From assembly GCF_014638095.1 (NCBI RefSeq), contig NZ_BMFH01000002.1:1-64000 (forward strand): 64,000 nucleotides of DNA. The letters are read 5' to 3'. The first letter of the stretch is position 1. Each line of letters opens with the position of its first letter. This stretch comes from Muriicola marianensis (GTDB lineage: Bacteria > Bacteroidota > Bacteroidia > Flavobacteriales > Flavobacteriaceae). The translations under genes were made by a program, and so were the position numbers. Shown here piece after piece: positions 44,483 to 53,798 of the stretch. The notes beneath the pieces were generated by a model. The model did no database searches, was not told the DNA's origin, and saw only the letters and a program-made list of their open reading frames with translations.

Positions 44483-46153
44483 ATGCCTTTTTATATGAAA
44501 AAATACTTCTTCCCCTGGCTGCTTTCCGTCATGATGACAGGACTTTTACCTGTTTCAGGGACAGCTCAGGACTCACAGACAAAACCGATTAAAACAACGC
44601 CTAAACTCATCGTCGGGATCGTGGTCGACCAGATGCGATACGACTACCTGACCCGGTTCTGGGAACACTACGGCGATGGGGGTTTTAAAAGGATGGTCAG
44701 TGAAGGATTCAACTGCAAGAACAACCATTACAACTATGCTCCGACATCAACGGGGCCTGGCCACGCCTCAATTTATACCGGAACTACTCCATCTGTCCAT
44801 GGGATCATAGGGAATAACTGGTATGATAAAGAATCCGGGCAGGTAGTGTACTGCGCGTCGGATGAGAGATATACCTCTGTGGGCACGACGGCCGGAACCG
44901 GCAAGATGTCGCCCCACTGGATGACGGTCTCTACTATGACGGACGAACTCCGGCTGTTTACTCAAAAAAGGGGTAAGGTGATCGCCCTGGCCCTTAAGGA
45001 CAGAGGAGCTGTACTGCCAGGAGGACACATGGCCAATGCGGCTTACTGGTACAATGGAGGCCTGGATGGCAACTGGATCAGTAGTTCGTACTATATGGAT
45101 GAACTCCCCAAGTGGGTCATGGATTTCAATGCATCAGACGCCGTGGAGAAATACAAGAAGACATGGAATACTTTAAAGAACATAAATGTATACCTGGAGA
45201 GCGGACCCGATAACAATCCTTATGAGGGGGCATTCTCAGGGGAATCTGCCCCTGTGTTCCCGCACGACCTGCCAAAACTATGGGAGAGCAATGGTCAGTT
45301 CGACCTTCTCAGGAACACCGCTTACGGCAACAGTATCACCACGGATTTTGCCCTGGCGGCCCTCGAAGGGGAAGATTTGGGCAAGGATGCGATCCCTGAT
45401 TTCCTGGCGATCAGCTACTCCAGCACAGATTATGTCGGTCATCAATTCGGGGTCAATTCCAAGGAAATTCAGGACACCTATCTCCGTCTCGATGAGGACC
45501 TGGCAAGACTGTTTAAACAACTGGATCAGAAAGTCGGCAAAGGGGAATATGTGGTATTCCTTTCCTCAGACCACGGGGCAGTAGATGTGCCTGCCTATCT
45601 TCAGGATCAGAAACTCCCTGCAGGTTATATGGATTCTCAGTCGATGTCTGCCAAATTCAGGGAATTCATGTCCTATAACTATGGCGATGCGAAACTGGTC
45701 AGGAATTACAGTAATGCCCAGTTCTTTTTGGATCACGATGTGATCCGCAGTCTCGACCTGGAACTGGAGGATGTGCAATACAAAATTGCACAGGAATTGT
45801 TGAGCTACGAGGGGATCAGCAGGGTGTTTACCGGCTATCAGATGGAGACGAACGAGTACAGCCGGGGTATACCTTACATCATTCAAAATGGCTATAACCA
45901 GAAGCGATCAGGGGATGTACTGCTTGTTCTGGATCCGGCTGTGGTCTATTACCCAAAAACAGGATCCACGCACGGTTCGCCCTTTATTTATGACACCCAT
46001 GTACCCCTGTTATTTTTCGGAAAAGGTATTACGCATGGAAGCACCACGGAGCGTACGGAGATCCCGGATATAGCGCCAACCATATCAGCCCTGTTGGGAA
46101 CAGCCTTTCCAAATGGGACCACGGGAAAGCCTATAAAAGCGATTCTAGATTAG
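44483..46153 (+). CDS. PafA-type alkaline phosphatase (phosphate monoesterase)
   Basis: 556 aa with a signal peptide (cut after GTAQ). PafA hallmarks: VVDQMRYDYL metal site, nucleophile Thr in YAPTSTGPGHASIYTG, LKDRGAV (the Lys and Arg that bind phosphate), SSTDYVGHQFG and FLSSDHGAVDVP, then THGSPFIYDTHVPLLFFG. It releases phosphate from organic monoesters in the periplasm or outside the cell and, unlike PhoA, is typically not inhibited by phosphate. Met5 may be the true start. Its 3' end overlaps the convergent glycosyltransferase gene by 9 bases. Confidence 0.93.
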   Translation: MPFYMKKYFFPWLLSVMMTGLLPVSGTAQDSQTKPIKTTPKLIVGIVVDQMRYDYLTRFWEHYGDGGFKRMVSEGFNCKNNHYNYAPTSTGPGHASIYTGTTPSVHGIIGNNWYDKESGQVVYCASDERYTSVGTTAGTGKMSPHWMTVSTMTDELRLFTQKRGKVIALALKDRGAVLPGGHMANAAYWYNGGLDGNWISSSYYMDELPKWVMDFNASDAVEKYKKTWNTLKNINVYLESGPDNNPYEGAFSGESAPVFPHDLPKLWESNGQFDLLRNTAYGNSITTDFALAALEGEDLGKDAIPDFLAISYSSTDYVGHQFGVNSKEIQDTYLRLDEDLARLFKQLDQKVGKGEYVVFLSSDHGAVDVPAYLQDQKLPAGYMDSQSMSAKFREFMSYNYGDAKLVRNYSNAQFFLDHDVIRSLDLELEDVQYKIAQELLSYEGISRVFTGYQMETNEYSRGIPYIIQNGYNQKRSGDVLLVLDPAVVYYPKTGSTHGSPFIYDTHVPLLFFGKGITHGSTTERTEIPDIAPTISALLGTAFPNGTTGKPIKAILD

Positions 46154-47014
46154 TTTTCCTAAAATCCGTTTCCAGCGCAGATTCCTGATGAATTTTCCTT
46201 CTTCCGGGGTAACGATAAAAGGTTGTTCCTTCTTTTTTGCTTCCCGGTAGCCGCTGAGGTTGTCCCTGATGATCCTTATTTTTCGATTTTTCCAGGCCAT
46301 TTTAAATGAGGCGATACAGGAGATCAGCAGGCCGTATCTCATGAGGTACATGGCCCTGCCCTGCGACCTCCTTGCCTTGGCATTGTAGGCATCACCTATG
46401 GGTCTGCGGTGTTTAACCTTCAGCGTCTCATCCGTCCTCACTTCGAACCCGTGAAAACGCGCAAGCAGTTCGTCTACGGTATCCCAGCCCATAGCCTCCC
46501 GAAGTCCGCCCATGGTATCAAAACACTTTTTGGAATACGCCTTAAAAGCCCCGCGTACGTGGTCTTTGTCCATAGGATGATTCAGGACCCATTGTCCGTT
46601 TCTGTCCTGTTCATAGGCAAACCCCCCGGCTATCCCTGTTTTTTCAGAAGATCTGAAAATCGCGGCGATTTTTTCAAAATAATCCGGGGGAAGCAGAATG
46701 TCGGCATCGAGCTTGACGAGAAAATCAAAATCTTCATCCAGTATAGCCAGGCCCGCATTAAAAGCTGCCACCACCTTACTTCCCGGAAGATGTTCGTCCG
46801 AAGACTGTTTTTTCACCCCCTGTATATACGGATACTTCTCAGCATAGGTCTTGATGATATCCGCAGTTCCATCGGTGGAATGATCATCGACAACCACTAC
46901 TTTTTTCGGCCTTATCGTTTGGTGGACCACACTTTCAAGAGCATCTGCGAGAAAACGGTCCTCATTGTGGGCAGGGATTACAATATAATAGGCTGTACCA
47001 GGTAGCTGTGCCAT
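46145..47014 (-). CDS. Family 2 glycosyltransferase
   Basis: 289 aa. The GT-A fold starts YYIVIPAHNEDRFLADALES, then VVVVDDHSTDGT, VKLDADILLP (DXD motif) and a catalytic acidic residue in AMGWDTVDELLARF. A hydrophobic stretch near 220-240 (YLMRYGLLISCIASFKMAW) may be a membrane anchor, and the C-terminus is basic. It transfers a sugar to an unknown acceptor. Third of a minus-strand trio with the methyltransferase and ketoacyl synthase III genes (gaps of 17 and 3 bases). Confidence 0.9.
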   Translation of the reverse strand: MAQLPGTAYYIVIPAHNEDRFLADALESVVHQTIRPKKVVVVDDHSTDGTADIIKTYAEKYPYIQGVKKQSSDEHLPGSKVVAAFNAGLAILDEDFDFLVKLDADILLPPDYFEKIAAIFRSSEKTGIAGGFAYEQDRNGQWVLNHPMDKDHVRGAFKAYSKKCFDTMGGLREAMGWDTVDELLARFHGFEVRTDETLKVKHRRPIGDAYNAKARRSQGRAMYLMRYGLLISCIASFKMAWKNRKIRIIRDNLSGYREAKKKEQPFIVTPEEGKFIRNLRWKRILGKLI

Positions 47015-47031
47015 GCGCTGGGGAATAGGAT

Positions 47032-47559
47032 TTACGGGTTTGATCGTTCGGCGTATACGATGTAATACCTCGGGGTAAAATACCTCAAAATGGGTCTAAA
47101 TCCTATCTTTCTCACGGGATGAGTCCATTTCTGGGAATCGATGATCTTCCATCCGGTTTTCTCCAGAAGCCAGTCGAATTGCCAGGCTTCAAACTCGTGA
47201 AAATGCCTGTCCCTCTCATCGGTCTTACTTCTGTAGGCCGGAGAAAACCATAGCTTCAAAGGAATGCTGGCCACCAATTTCTGAGCCCGGATCTCCTTTA
47301 AGGCGTTAAAGGGCGCCAGGAGGTGTTCGAAAATTTCGAAGGCGGTGACGACAGGGGCATCCGAAGTACGTATAGCAGAGAGGTCGAGGTCCAGATCTTC
47401 CCCTCCTGTATTGCTTACCGTATATCCCTGCTCCCTCATGATCTGAGTGAAGGGATTCTCCACTCCGAGGTCCAGGATAGACTCGTTTTTCGGAATGTGC
47501 TTTTGTAAGAAGGAAAGTGTTTTCTGGTATCTTTTTTTTGGATAATGGCTCTCGTACAT
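47032..47559 (-). CDS. Class I SAM-dependent methyltransferase
   Basis: 175 aa. The SAM-binding motif I is ILDLGVENPF (degenerate from DxGxGxG), motif II has EDLDLDLS, and VTAFEIFEHLLAPFNAL carries the motif IV Glu/His common to lipid or small-molecule methyltransferases. The C-terminal KIGFRPILRYFTPRYYIVYAE suggests membrane association. Substrate unknown. Middle gene of the trio. Confidence 0.8.
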   Translation of the reverse strand: MYESHYPKKRYQKTLSFLQKHIPKNESILDLGVENPFTQIMREQGYTVSNTGGEDLDLDLSAIRTSDAPVVTAFEIFEHLLAPFNALKEIRAQKLVASIPLKLWFSPAYRSKTDERDRHFHEFEAWQFDWLLEKTGWKIIDSQKWTHPVRKIGFRPILRYFTPRYYIVYAERSNP

Positions 47560-47562
47560 GCC

Positions 47563-48621
47563 CTAATATCTGTATACGACGGCATTGATATTCATCCCGG
47601 CGCCGACACTCGCAAAGATAACAACATCCCCTTTGCTCACCTGATGATTTTCCATTTTTCCCTTTCTCACCATATCGTAGAGCGTAGGGATCGTCGCTAC
47701 GGAGCTGTTACCCAGTTCATGTATGTTCATGGGCATGACCCCTGCCGGCATTTCCCTGTCGTATAGTTGGTAGAAGCGCTTTACGATGGCTTCATCCATT
47801 TTTTCATTGGCCTGATGGATAAAGATCTTTTTGACATCGTCTATGGAAACTCCGCTTTTATCCAGGCATTCCTTCATGGCCCCGGGGACATAAGTTATTG
47901 CGAATTCGTAGATCTTCCGACCGTACATCTTGATGTATTTGAGATCATCAGGGATTTCATGGTGGTAAGAAGCACCGTGGAACAGGTAATAGGCCTCTTC
48001 ATTGGCGTACGTGGCCGAATTGTGAGCCAGGATCTCTCCCTGACCTTCTTTTTCTTCAACGATACAGGCTCCCGCCCCGTCCGAATAGATCATGGAGTCC
48101 CTGTCGTGAGGATCTACCACTCTGGACAATGTCTCGGCACCTATCACCAGGCAACGCTTTGCCATCCCGCTTTTGATAAAAGCATAGGCCTGTATCATCC
48201 CTTCTACCCATCCGGGACAACCAAATAACAAATCATAGGCCACACATTTCGGATTCCTGATCTGGAGATCGTTCTTGACCCTTGTAGCCAGGCTGGGCAG
48301 GGTATTACCATGGGAGGATCCAAAAGGGACATCCCCAAAATTATGCGCAAAAATGATATAATCCAGGTCCTCTCCGCTGATGCCGGCATCTTCCAAAGCA
48401 TTTTTTGATGCCAGGAAGGCCAGGTCCGAAGCGTTGAATTCATTCTTGGCATAACGTCTTTCACGTATGCCGGTAATGGCCTTGAATTTCTCAATAATAA
48501 CTGTGTTGGATTGAGGAAAGGAAGAACCGTCGCTGTTTAGAAAGTGCTTGCTTTCAAAAGCCTCGTTAGGGACCAGGACTTCCGGGATATAGCAGCCGGT
48601 ACCTGTAATGGCAATACTCAT
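47563..48621 (-). CDS. Beta-ketoacyl-ACP synthase III family protein
   Basis: 352 aa thiolase-fold condensing enzyme. The full FabH triad is present: Cys135 in FGCPGWVEG, His269 in FIHQANEK and Asn305 in ELGNSSVAT. It begins ITGTGCYIPEVLVPNEAF. The protein is longer than housekeeping FabH (~320 aa), with an insertion around 95-125, so it probably condenses a specialised acyl starter. With the methyltransferase and glycosyltransferase it could build a modified, glycosylated acyl product. This is inference. A good promoter precedes it. Confidence 0.9.
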   Translation of the reverse strand: MSIAITGTGCYIPEVLVPNEAFESKHFLNSDGSSFPQSNTVIIEKFKAITGIRERRYAKNEFNASDLAFLASKNALEDAGISGEDLDYIIFAHNFGDVPFGSSHGNTLPSLATRVKNDLQIRNPKCVAYDLLFGCPGWVEGMIQAYAFIKSGMAKRCLVIGAETLSRVVDPHDRDSMIYSDGAGACIVEEKEGQGEILAHNSATYANEEAYYLFHGASYHHEIPDDLKYIKMYGRKIYEFAITYVPGAMKECLDKSGVSIDDVKKIFIHQANEKMDEAIVKRFYQLYDREMPAGVMPMNIHELGNSSVATIPTLYDMVRKGKMENHQVSKGDVVIFASVGAGMNINAVVYRY

Positions 48622-48655
48622 GAATCTAGGTGTTTATTTATTGTGGTAATCTAGC

Positions 48656-48685
48656 CAAAACTATCGCCATATAAAAATACCTCAA
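48656..48685 (-). promoter_or_regulatory. Promoter of the ketoacyl synthase/methyltransferase/glycosyltransferase operon
   Basis: On the minus strand: TTG (48685-48683), 19 bases, TAGTTTTG (48663-48656). Start expected near 48651, giving a ~30-base leader. Confidence 0.72.
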
Positions 48686-48775
48686 CCCTGAAATACGATG
48701 TTCAAGCATGCCCCGATTGGTAATTCAAGGCAAATTCACCCTATAGCTATATCTAATACTTTGATATTTAGTCAG

Positions 48776-51628
48776 TTATTCTGAATCGGCATATGCTTCA
48801 ATAGGGGCACATGTACAGATGAGATTACGATCTCCATAGGCTTCATCCACCCTCCGGATACTCGGCCAGAACTTATTCTCCTTTACATAAGGCAAAGGAT
48901 AGGCGGCCTGTTGTCGCGTATACGGGAAAGACCAGTGGTCTGAGGTTACCATTTCCATAGTATGAGGAGCATTTTTTAGTACATTCTGATCATTCCCCTC
49001 ACCAATTGCGTCAATTTCTTCCCTGATGGAGATCATGGCATCACAGAACCTGTCCAGTTCTGACAATCCTTCGCTTTCGGTTGGTTCGATCATCATCGTA
49101 CCTGCCACGGGGAAAGAGACTGTAGGGGCGTGAAACCCGTAATCCATCAATCGCTTGGCAATATCGGTTACTTCAATGTTCTTTAGTTTAAACGGACGAC
49201 AATCTATGATCATTTCGTGAGCCGCTCTGCCCATCTCGCCCGTGTACAAAACCTGGTATTTTCCTTCGAGGCGTTCTTTGATATAGTTGGCATTGAGGAT
49301 GGCGATCTCGGTGGCCTTCTGCAGTCCGTCTGCCCCTAGCATTTTGATATACCCGTAGGAGATAAGACAGGCCAGCGCACTGCCCCATGGAGCTGCACTA
49401 ATGGCTGTAATGGCATTTTTGCCCCCTGTGGGGATGACCGGGTTCCCGGGAAGGAATGGGGCCAGTTGTGCAGCCACGCAGATAGGACCAACGCCGGGAC
49501 CTCCTCCTCCGTGAGGGATGGCAAAGGTCTTGTGCAGGTTAAGGTGGCATACATCGGCCCCGATGATAGCCGGGTTGGTAAGCCCTACCTGAGCATTCAT
49601 ATTGGCACCATCCATATAGACTTGTCCGCCGTGTTCGTGAATTAGGCGTGTGATCTTCCGAATAGACGATTCAAACACTCCGTGGGTTGAGGGGTAGGTA
49701 ACCATGAGCGCAGCCAGGTTTTCGGAGTGTTTTAGCACTTTCTCCTCCAGGTCTGCCAGGTCTATATTTCCCTTTTCGTCTGTCTTGGTGACTACCACCT
49801 GCATACCGGCCATCACGGCAGATGCAGGGTTGGTTCCGTGTGCAGAGGCCGGGATAATACAGATATTTCGATTTGTATCCCCCCTTGATTCATGGTAGGC
49901 CCTGATGGTCATCAGGCCGGCGTATTCTCCCTGTGCACCGGAATTGGGCTGGAGGGAGGTGGCAGCAAATCCAGTGATGGTGGTCAGGTCGTCAGCAAGG
50001 TCTTCGAGTACTTTATGGTATCCTTTTGCCTGTTCCACGGGTACAAAAGGATGAATGTTTCCCCATTCCGGCATGCTCAGGGGCAACATTTCGGTGGCTG
50101 CGTTGAGTTTCATCGTGCAGGATCCCAATGAGATCATGGAGTGATTCAGGGCCAGGTCTTTGCGTTCCAGCCTTTTGAGATAGCGCATGAGCTGGGTCTC
50201 CGAATGATAGGAATTGAAAACTTCGTGGGTGAGGAATTCTGAAGTTCTCATCAGCGCCTCAGGTATGGAAGTGCCTCTACCTAGCTTATCGTCTTTCGGC
50301 GTTTCTTTCCCGAGGGCTTCGGAAAAAATGGACAGGATCTCCAAAGCACGTTTCCGGGTAGTCGCTTCATTTAAGGAGATAGAAACAGTGCCTTCATCCA
50401 CATAGTGGAAATTGACCTTCCTTTTCTCTGCTACTGCTTTGACTTTGGCTGCATCTGCTTTCACCAGAAGGGTGTCAAAGAATGCGGAATTCAATTGATA
50501 AATACCCATCTTCTCGAGGCCATCCGCCAGGAATAGGGTGTTGTTATGTACTTTATCAGCTATGTATTTCAGCCCTTTAGGCCCATGGTAGACCGCGTAG
50601 GCACCGGCCATCACGGCCAACAGGACCTGAGCTGTGCAAATATTTGATGTAGCCTTGTCCCTTTTGATATGCTGTTCCCTGGTCTGCAGAGCCATGCGCA
50701 GGGCTCTCGCTCCGTCAGTGTCACGGGTCACCCCGATGATCCTTCCCGGGATGTTTCTTTTGAATTCATCCCTGGTGGCAAAATAAGCTGCGTGAGGACC
50801 TCCATAGCCCAGAGGGATACCAAAACGCTGGGTGGTTCCTACAACGACGTCAGCCCCGAACTCTCCGGGAGGGGTCAGCAGGACGAGGCTTAAAATATCT
50901 GCCGCTACCGCCACTTTTATATCCTGGCTTTTGGCATTGGCAACAAACCCTGCGTAATCGAAAACCTGACCGTATTTACCGGGGTATTGGAGGAGTACTC
51001 CAAAGAAATCCTGGTTGAGTTCAACATTCCTGTGATCCCCGACAACCAATTCTATCCCCAGGGGATTAGCCCTTGTCTGCAAAAGGGAAAGGGTCTGCGG
51101 CAGGACTTCTTCTGAGACAAAAAACCTGACACAGCCATTTTTTTTCTGGTCCCTGGATCTGATATCGTAGAGCATGGTCATAGCTTCGGCTGCAGCCGTA
51201 CTTTCATCCAGGAGTGAAGCATTGGCCAGTTCCATTCCTGTGAGGTCGCAGACCATGGTTTGGTAATTCAGTAATGCTTCTAACCGACCCTGGGCGATCT
51301 CTGCCTGATAGGGCGTATAGGCGGTATACCAACCAGGGTTTTCCAGGATGTTCCGCTTGATTACCGAGGGAGTGATGCTCTCGTGATAACCAAGTCCGAT
51401 GTATGATTTATACACTTCGTTCAGGCGTGACAGTTCATGGATATGAGTCAGGAACTCCTGCTCGGTCATGGGAGCATCCAACTGAAGGCCTTCTTTCAAA
51501 CGTATATCATCAGGGATGGTCTGATAGATAAGTTCATCTAAACTGTCTACCCCAATAGTCTTTAACATCCCAGAGAGGTCTTCCTCCCTGATCCCGATGT
51601 GTCTTAAAGCAAAAGAATCTGTGTTCAT
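48776..51628 (-). CDS. gcvP: Glycine dehydrogenase (decarboxylating), glycine cleavage P-protein
   Basis: 950 aa, a fused homodimer-type P protein with two related halves. The N-terminal half begins [21 protein letters not shown]. The C-terminal half carries the PLP lysine in [19 protein letters not shown] plus SAAPWGSA and [17 protein letters not shown]. It decarboxylates glycine and passes the aminomethyl group to the H protein. The other gcv genes are not in the window, which is usual in this group. Confidence 0.97.
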   Translation of the reverse strand: MNTDSFALRHIGIREEDLSGMLKTIGVDSLDELIYQTIPDDIRLKEGLQLDAPMTEQEFLTHIHELSRLNEVYKSYIGLGYHESITPSVIKRNILENPGWYTAYTPYQAEIAQGRLEALLNYQTMVCDLTGMELANASLLDESTAAAEAMTMLYDIRSRDQKKNGCVRFFVSEEVLPQTLSLLQTRANPLGIELVVGDHRNVELNQDFFGVLLQYPGKYGQVFDYAGFVANAKSQDIKVAVAADILSLVLLTPPGEFGADVVVGTTQRFGIPLGYGGPHAAYFATRDEFKRNIPGRIIGVTRDTDGARALRMALQTREQHIKRDKATSNICTAQVLLAVMAGAYAVYHGPKGLKYIADKVHNNTLFLADGLEKMGIYQLNSAFFDTLLVKADAAKVKAVAEKRKVNFHYVDEGTVSISLNEATTRKRALEILSIFSEALGKETPKDDKLGRGTSIPEALMRTSEFLTHEVFNSYHSETQLMRYLKRLERKDLALNHSMISLGSCTMKLNAATEMLPLSMPEWGNIHPFVPVEQAKGYHKVLEDLADDLTTITGFAATSLQPNSGAQGEYAGLMTIRAYHESRGDTNRNICIIPASAHGTNPASAVMAGMQVVVTKTDEKGNIDLADLEEKVLKHSENLAALMVTYPSTHGVFESSIRKITRLIHEHGGQVYMDGANMNAQVGLTNPAIIGADVCHLNLHKTFAIPHGGGGPGVGPICVAAQLAPFLPGNPVIPTGGKNAITAISAAPWGSALACLISYGYIKMLGADGLQKATEIAILNANYIKERLEGKYQVLYTGEMGRAAHEMIIDCRPFKLKNIEVTDIAKRLMDYGFHAPTVSFPVAGTMMIEPTESEGLSELDRFCDAMISIREEIDAIGEGNDQNVLKNAPHTMEMVTSDHWSFPYTRQQAAYPLPYVKENKFWPSIRRVDEAYGDRNLICTCAPIEAYADSE

Positions 51629-51661
51629 TGACGAAGCGTAAAGTTATTTCTAAAAGGAGCA

Positions 51662-51669
51662 CAAAATTA
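51662..51669 (-). promoter_or_regulatory. -7 element of gcvP
   Basis: TAATTTTG on the minus strand (plus: CAAAATTA) matches TAnnTTTG. Predicted start near 51657, leader ~29 bases. The -33 position has only a weak TGT. Confidence 0.45.
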
Positions 51670-51755
51670 GGTAATTATTCCCTTTTTACAGGCAGTAAAA
51701 TGCCGGGTGTATCCAAAGTTTTTTACCAGAGGAAACGCATAGAACAGGGTTTGGC

Positions 51756-51763
51756 TATTTTTG
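51756..51763 (+). promoter_or_regulatory. -7 element adjoining the 274-aa membrane protein gene
   Basis: TATTTTTG ends four bases before the ATG at 51768, so the start site would fall on the start codon (leaderless). Confidence 0.5.
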
Positions 51764-51767
51764 TTTA

Positions 51768-52592
51768 ATGCGCGTATTGAAAAAGATTTTCGAGTATTAT
51801 GTAAAAGCCAGTATTCACGTGGCCTTGGCTGTCCTTGCGTTGCTTTATCTCACCTGCCACTTCTTAAACATTCCCATTGATAATTCCCTGTTTTTTTTAG
51901 TTTTTTTTAGCACAATCCCCACCTATAATTTCATCAAACAGGTAAGCAGAAAAAGAAATAGATTTTACGGCCTTCTCAACATGCAGGCAATTTACCTGAT
52001 AACCAGTCTAATTTCTTTGGTGGTGTCTCTCTACTTCGTCACAACCCTACGGTGGCAGACGATAGTAACCCTAATGGTCCTTTCTATTCTTACGGCCATT
52101 TACACCCTGCCCATCCTGCCGGAGGGAAAAAACCTCAGGCACAGGGGTCTTGTCAAGATATTGATCATTGGCCTTGTATGGACCGGAACGACAGTGCTGT
52201 TGCCGGTGGTGGAAGTGGCCTCCATGCAGTCATGGGACGTCTGGGTGGAATTTGTACAAAGATTTCTCCTGATCCTGGTGTTGATGGTACCTTTCGAAAT
52301 TCGCGATCTGAGCACGGATCCTATGGATATGCTCACGATCCCTCAACGTCTCGGTCCTGCGAAGACAAGGCGACTCGGGCTTTGGGCCTGTGTGATTTTC
52401 TACTTGTCGACTTTTCTGGTGGATGAGCTTTCGGTAGAGGAAATCCTGGGAAAGACAATGATAGTCCTCAGTCTTGCGGGACTTTTGATCTTCCTGCCTA
52501 AAAAACAATCCCGTTATTTTGCTTCCTTTTGGGTAGAGGCCTTTCCTGTTTTCTGGGTACTGGGTCTGTGGGGAATTCAGGCCCTGGTTTAA
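51768..52592 (+). CDS. Multi-pass membrane protein, possibly UbiA-like
   Basis: 274 aa with about seven to eight hydrophobic helices. The general profile and RDLSTDPMDMLTIPQRLGPAKTR (a D-rich loop facing the cytoplasm) recall UbiA prenyltransferases, whose second Asp-rich motif lies in a similar place. The first UbiA motif (NDxxDxxxD) is not clear, so catalytic activity is doubtful. Function unknown. Converges with the anti-sigma gene, overlapping by 4 bases. Confidence 0.7.
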   Translation: MRVLKKIFEYYVKASIHVALAVLALLYLTCHFLNIPIDNSLFFLVFFSTIPTYNFIKQVSRKRNRFYGLLNMQAIYLITSLISLVVSLYFVTTLRWQTIVTLMVLSILTAIYTLPILPEGKNLRHRGLVKILIIGLVWTGTTVLLPVVEVASMQSWDVWVEFVQRFLLILVLMVPFEIRDLSTDPMDMLTIPQRLGPAKTRRLGLWACVIFYLSTFLVDELSVEEILGKTMIVLSLAGLLIFLPKKQSRYFASFWVEAFPVFWVLGLWGIQALV

Positions 52593-52816
52593 AGTCTTTC
52601 GCGGATCTCCTGCTTTAACTGCTTTTTACTGGAATCACTTAGTACGTGCAGTTCTGTCTTGCCAAACATCTGGGATAATTGTTTGTTGCGTTTAGAGAAA
52701 GAACTGCAAGTGCTGCAGAAGAGGATATGCAGCTTCAGTTTAAATTTTTCCAGTAAACTGGCCTCCTCGTATTGAGATTTGTTGCAAATCAAGGCGGCTT
52801 CATCACATGAGATCAT
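52589..52816 (-). CDS. Small zinc-finger anti-sigma-like protein
   Basis: 75 aa. An N-terminal anti-sigma zinc-binding pattern is present: Cys4, Cys11, then His30-x3-Cys34-x2-Cys37 in KLHILFCSTCSSFSK. There is no membrane helix, so it would be a soluble cytoplasmic regulator. It overlaps the sigma factor gene by 4 bases (ATGA), which makes it the likely partner of that sigma factor. Confidence 0.82.
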   Translation of the reverse strand: MISCDEAALICNKSQYEEASLLEKFKLKLHILFCSTCSSFSKRNKQLSQMFGKTELHVLSDSSKKQLKQEIRERL

Positions 52817-53373
52817 GATTCGAACCAGTTTTTATTCAGGCACCCCATCAGGGCTGTTCTCGCCCGATGGATGATTACCCAAAGATTAGACGGATTTATT
52901 TTGAGTTCTTTACAAATATCTTCTGTGGAAATTCCGCTGATGGTTTTCATCACGAAAACTTTCTTCTGTTTTTCGGGGAGTCCGTCGATACATGCCTGCA
53001 AGGCCATGCCCAATTCTTCATTCTCAATGATGTCATTTTCACGGATGCTGTAGGGGTCTGCGACCTGCTCTTCAAGCCAGTCTCCCTCGCTGTCAGAGGC
53101 AGCGCTGTAATTCCTTTTAACCTCAGCCTTCCCTTTTTTGGAATTGATCTTCCTGTAGTGGTCTATGATCTTTCTTTTCAAAATAGCGACCAGCCAGGTG
53201 CGTTCTGAGGCCTGACCTTTGAAATTCTCTGCAGAATGCAATCCAGCTATAAAAGTTTCCTGAATCAGGTCCTTGGCGGTATCCTCATGGTTAACCCTTG
53301 AAATGGCGTAGTTGTAGAGGTAGTCGGCATATCGGTCTACCCATTTTTCAGGGATTAATTGTACGGGTTTCAT
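52813..53373 (-). CDS. ECF-type RNA polymerase sigma factor
   Basis: 186 aa from the ATG at 53373. Region 2 has DTAKDLIQETFIAGLHSAENF and RTWLVAILKRKIIDHYR. Region 4 has LPEKQKKVFVMKTISGISTEDIC and INPSNLWVIIHRARTALMGCL. An upstream in-frame start at 53424 would add 17 residues unlike the family and overlap the divergent promoter. It directs a small regulon, presumably held in check by the adjacent zinc-finger protein. Confidence 0.93.
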   Translation of the reverse strand: MKPVQLIPEKWVDRYADYLYNYAISRVNHEDTAKDLIQETFIAGLHSAENFKGQASERTWLVAILKRKIIDHYRKINSKKGKAEVKRNYSAASDSEGDWLEEQVADPYSIRENDIIENEELGMALQACIDGLPEKQKKVFVMKTISGISTEDICKELKINPSNLWVIIHRARTALMGCLNKNWFES

Positions 53374-53419
53374 AGCGATTTTATACCTCGTAAAAGTAAA
53401 GGATTTCAAACAAATACGA

Positions 53420-53427
53420 TACATTTG
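53420..53427 (+). promoter_or_regulatory. -7 element of the rhodanese lipoprotein gene
   Basis: TACATTTG matches TAnnTTTG; start near 53432, leader ~13 bases. It sits in a near-palindrome CAAATACGATACATTTG, so the divergent sigma gene may share the site. Confidence 0.5.
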
Positions 53428-53444
53428 ATTGAAATGTCAAGGCC

Positions 53445-53798
53445 ATGAAAAAACCATTAATCACACTTATTCTCCTCATTTCATTAGCGGGATGCAGGGA
53501 TTCCGGAAAGATGTCCATCACTGAATTCGATCAACAGGGATTGACGAAATATACCCTCATAGACGTGCGGACCCCCGAGGAGTTCGATGCTGGTCATCTC
53601 GAGAATGCGATCAATATCAATTGGTACGACGAGGATTTCGCCGAGCAGGTTTCTGACCTCCCAAAAGGGAATACCATCTATGTGTATTGTCAGAAAGGCG
53701 GTCGGAGCGCTATGGCTGCTTCTGTCTTGGATTCACTGGGTTATCGCACCATTGACCTTACGGGTGGATATGGAGCTTTGACAGGCACATCGGACTAG
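53445..53798 (+). CDS. Rhodanese-domain lipoprotein
   Basis: 117 aa. Lipobox LAGC (Cys17), then a single rhodanese domain: LIDVRTPEEFDAGHLENAINI and active-site Cys82 in YCQKGGRSAMAA. The loop length (six residues, CQKGGR) fits sulfurtransferases. It would sit in the periplasm and carry persulfide sulfur. Divergent from the sigma factor gene; its end overlaps the convergent M3 peptidase gene by 4 bases. Confidence 0.93.
   Translation: MKKPLITLILLISLAGCRDSGKMSITEFDQQGLTKYTLIDVRTPEEFDAGHLENAININWYDEDFAEQVSDLPKGNTIYVYCQKGGRSAMAASVLDSLGYRTIDLTGGYGALTGTSD

Noticed and set aside
53374-53424. 17-residue N-terminal extension of the sigma factor
   Set aside because: Unlike ECF sigma N-termini and overlapping the divergent rhodanese promoter.
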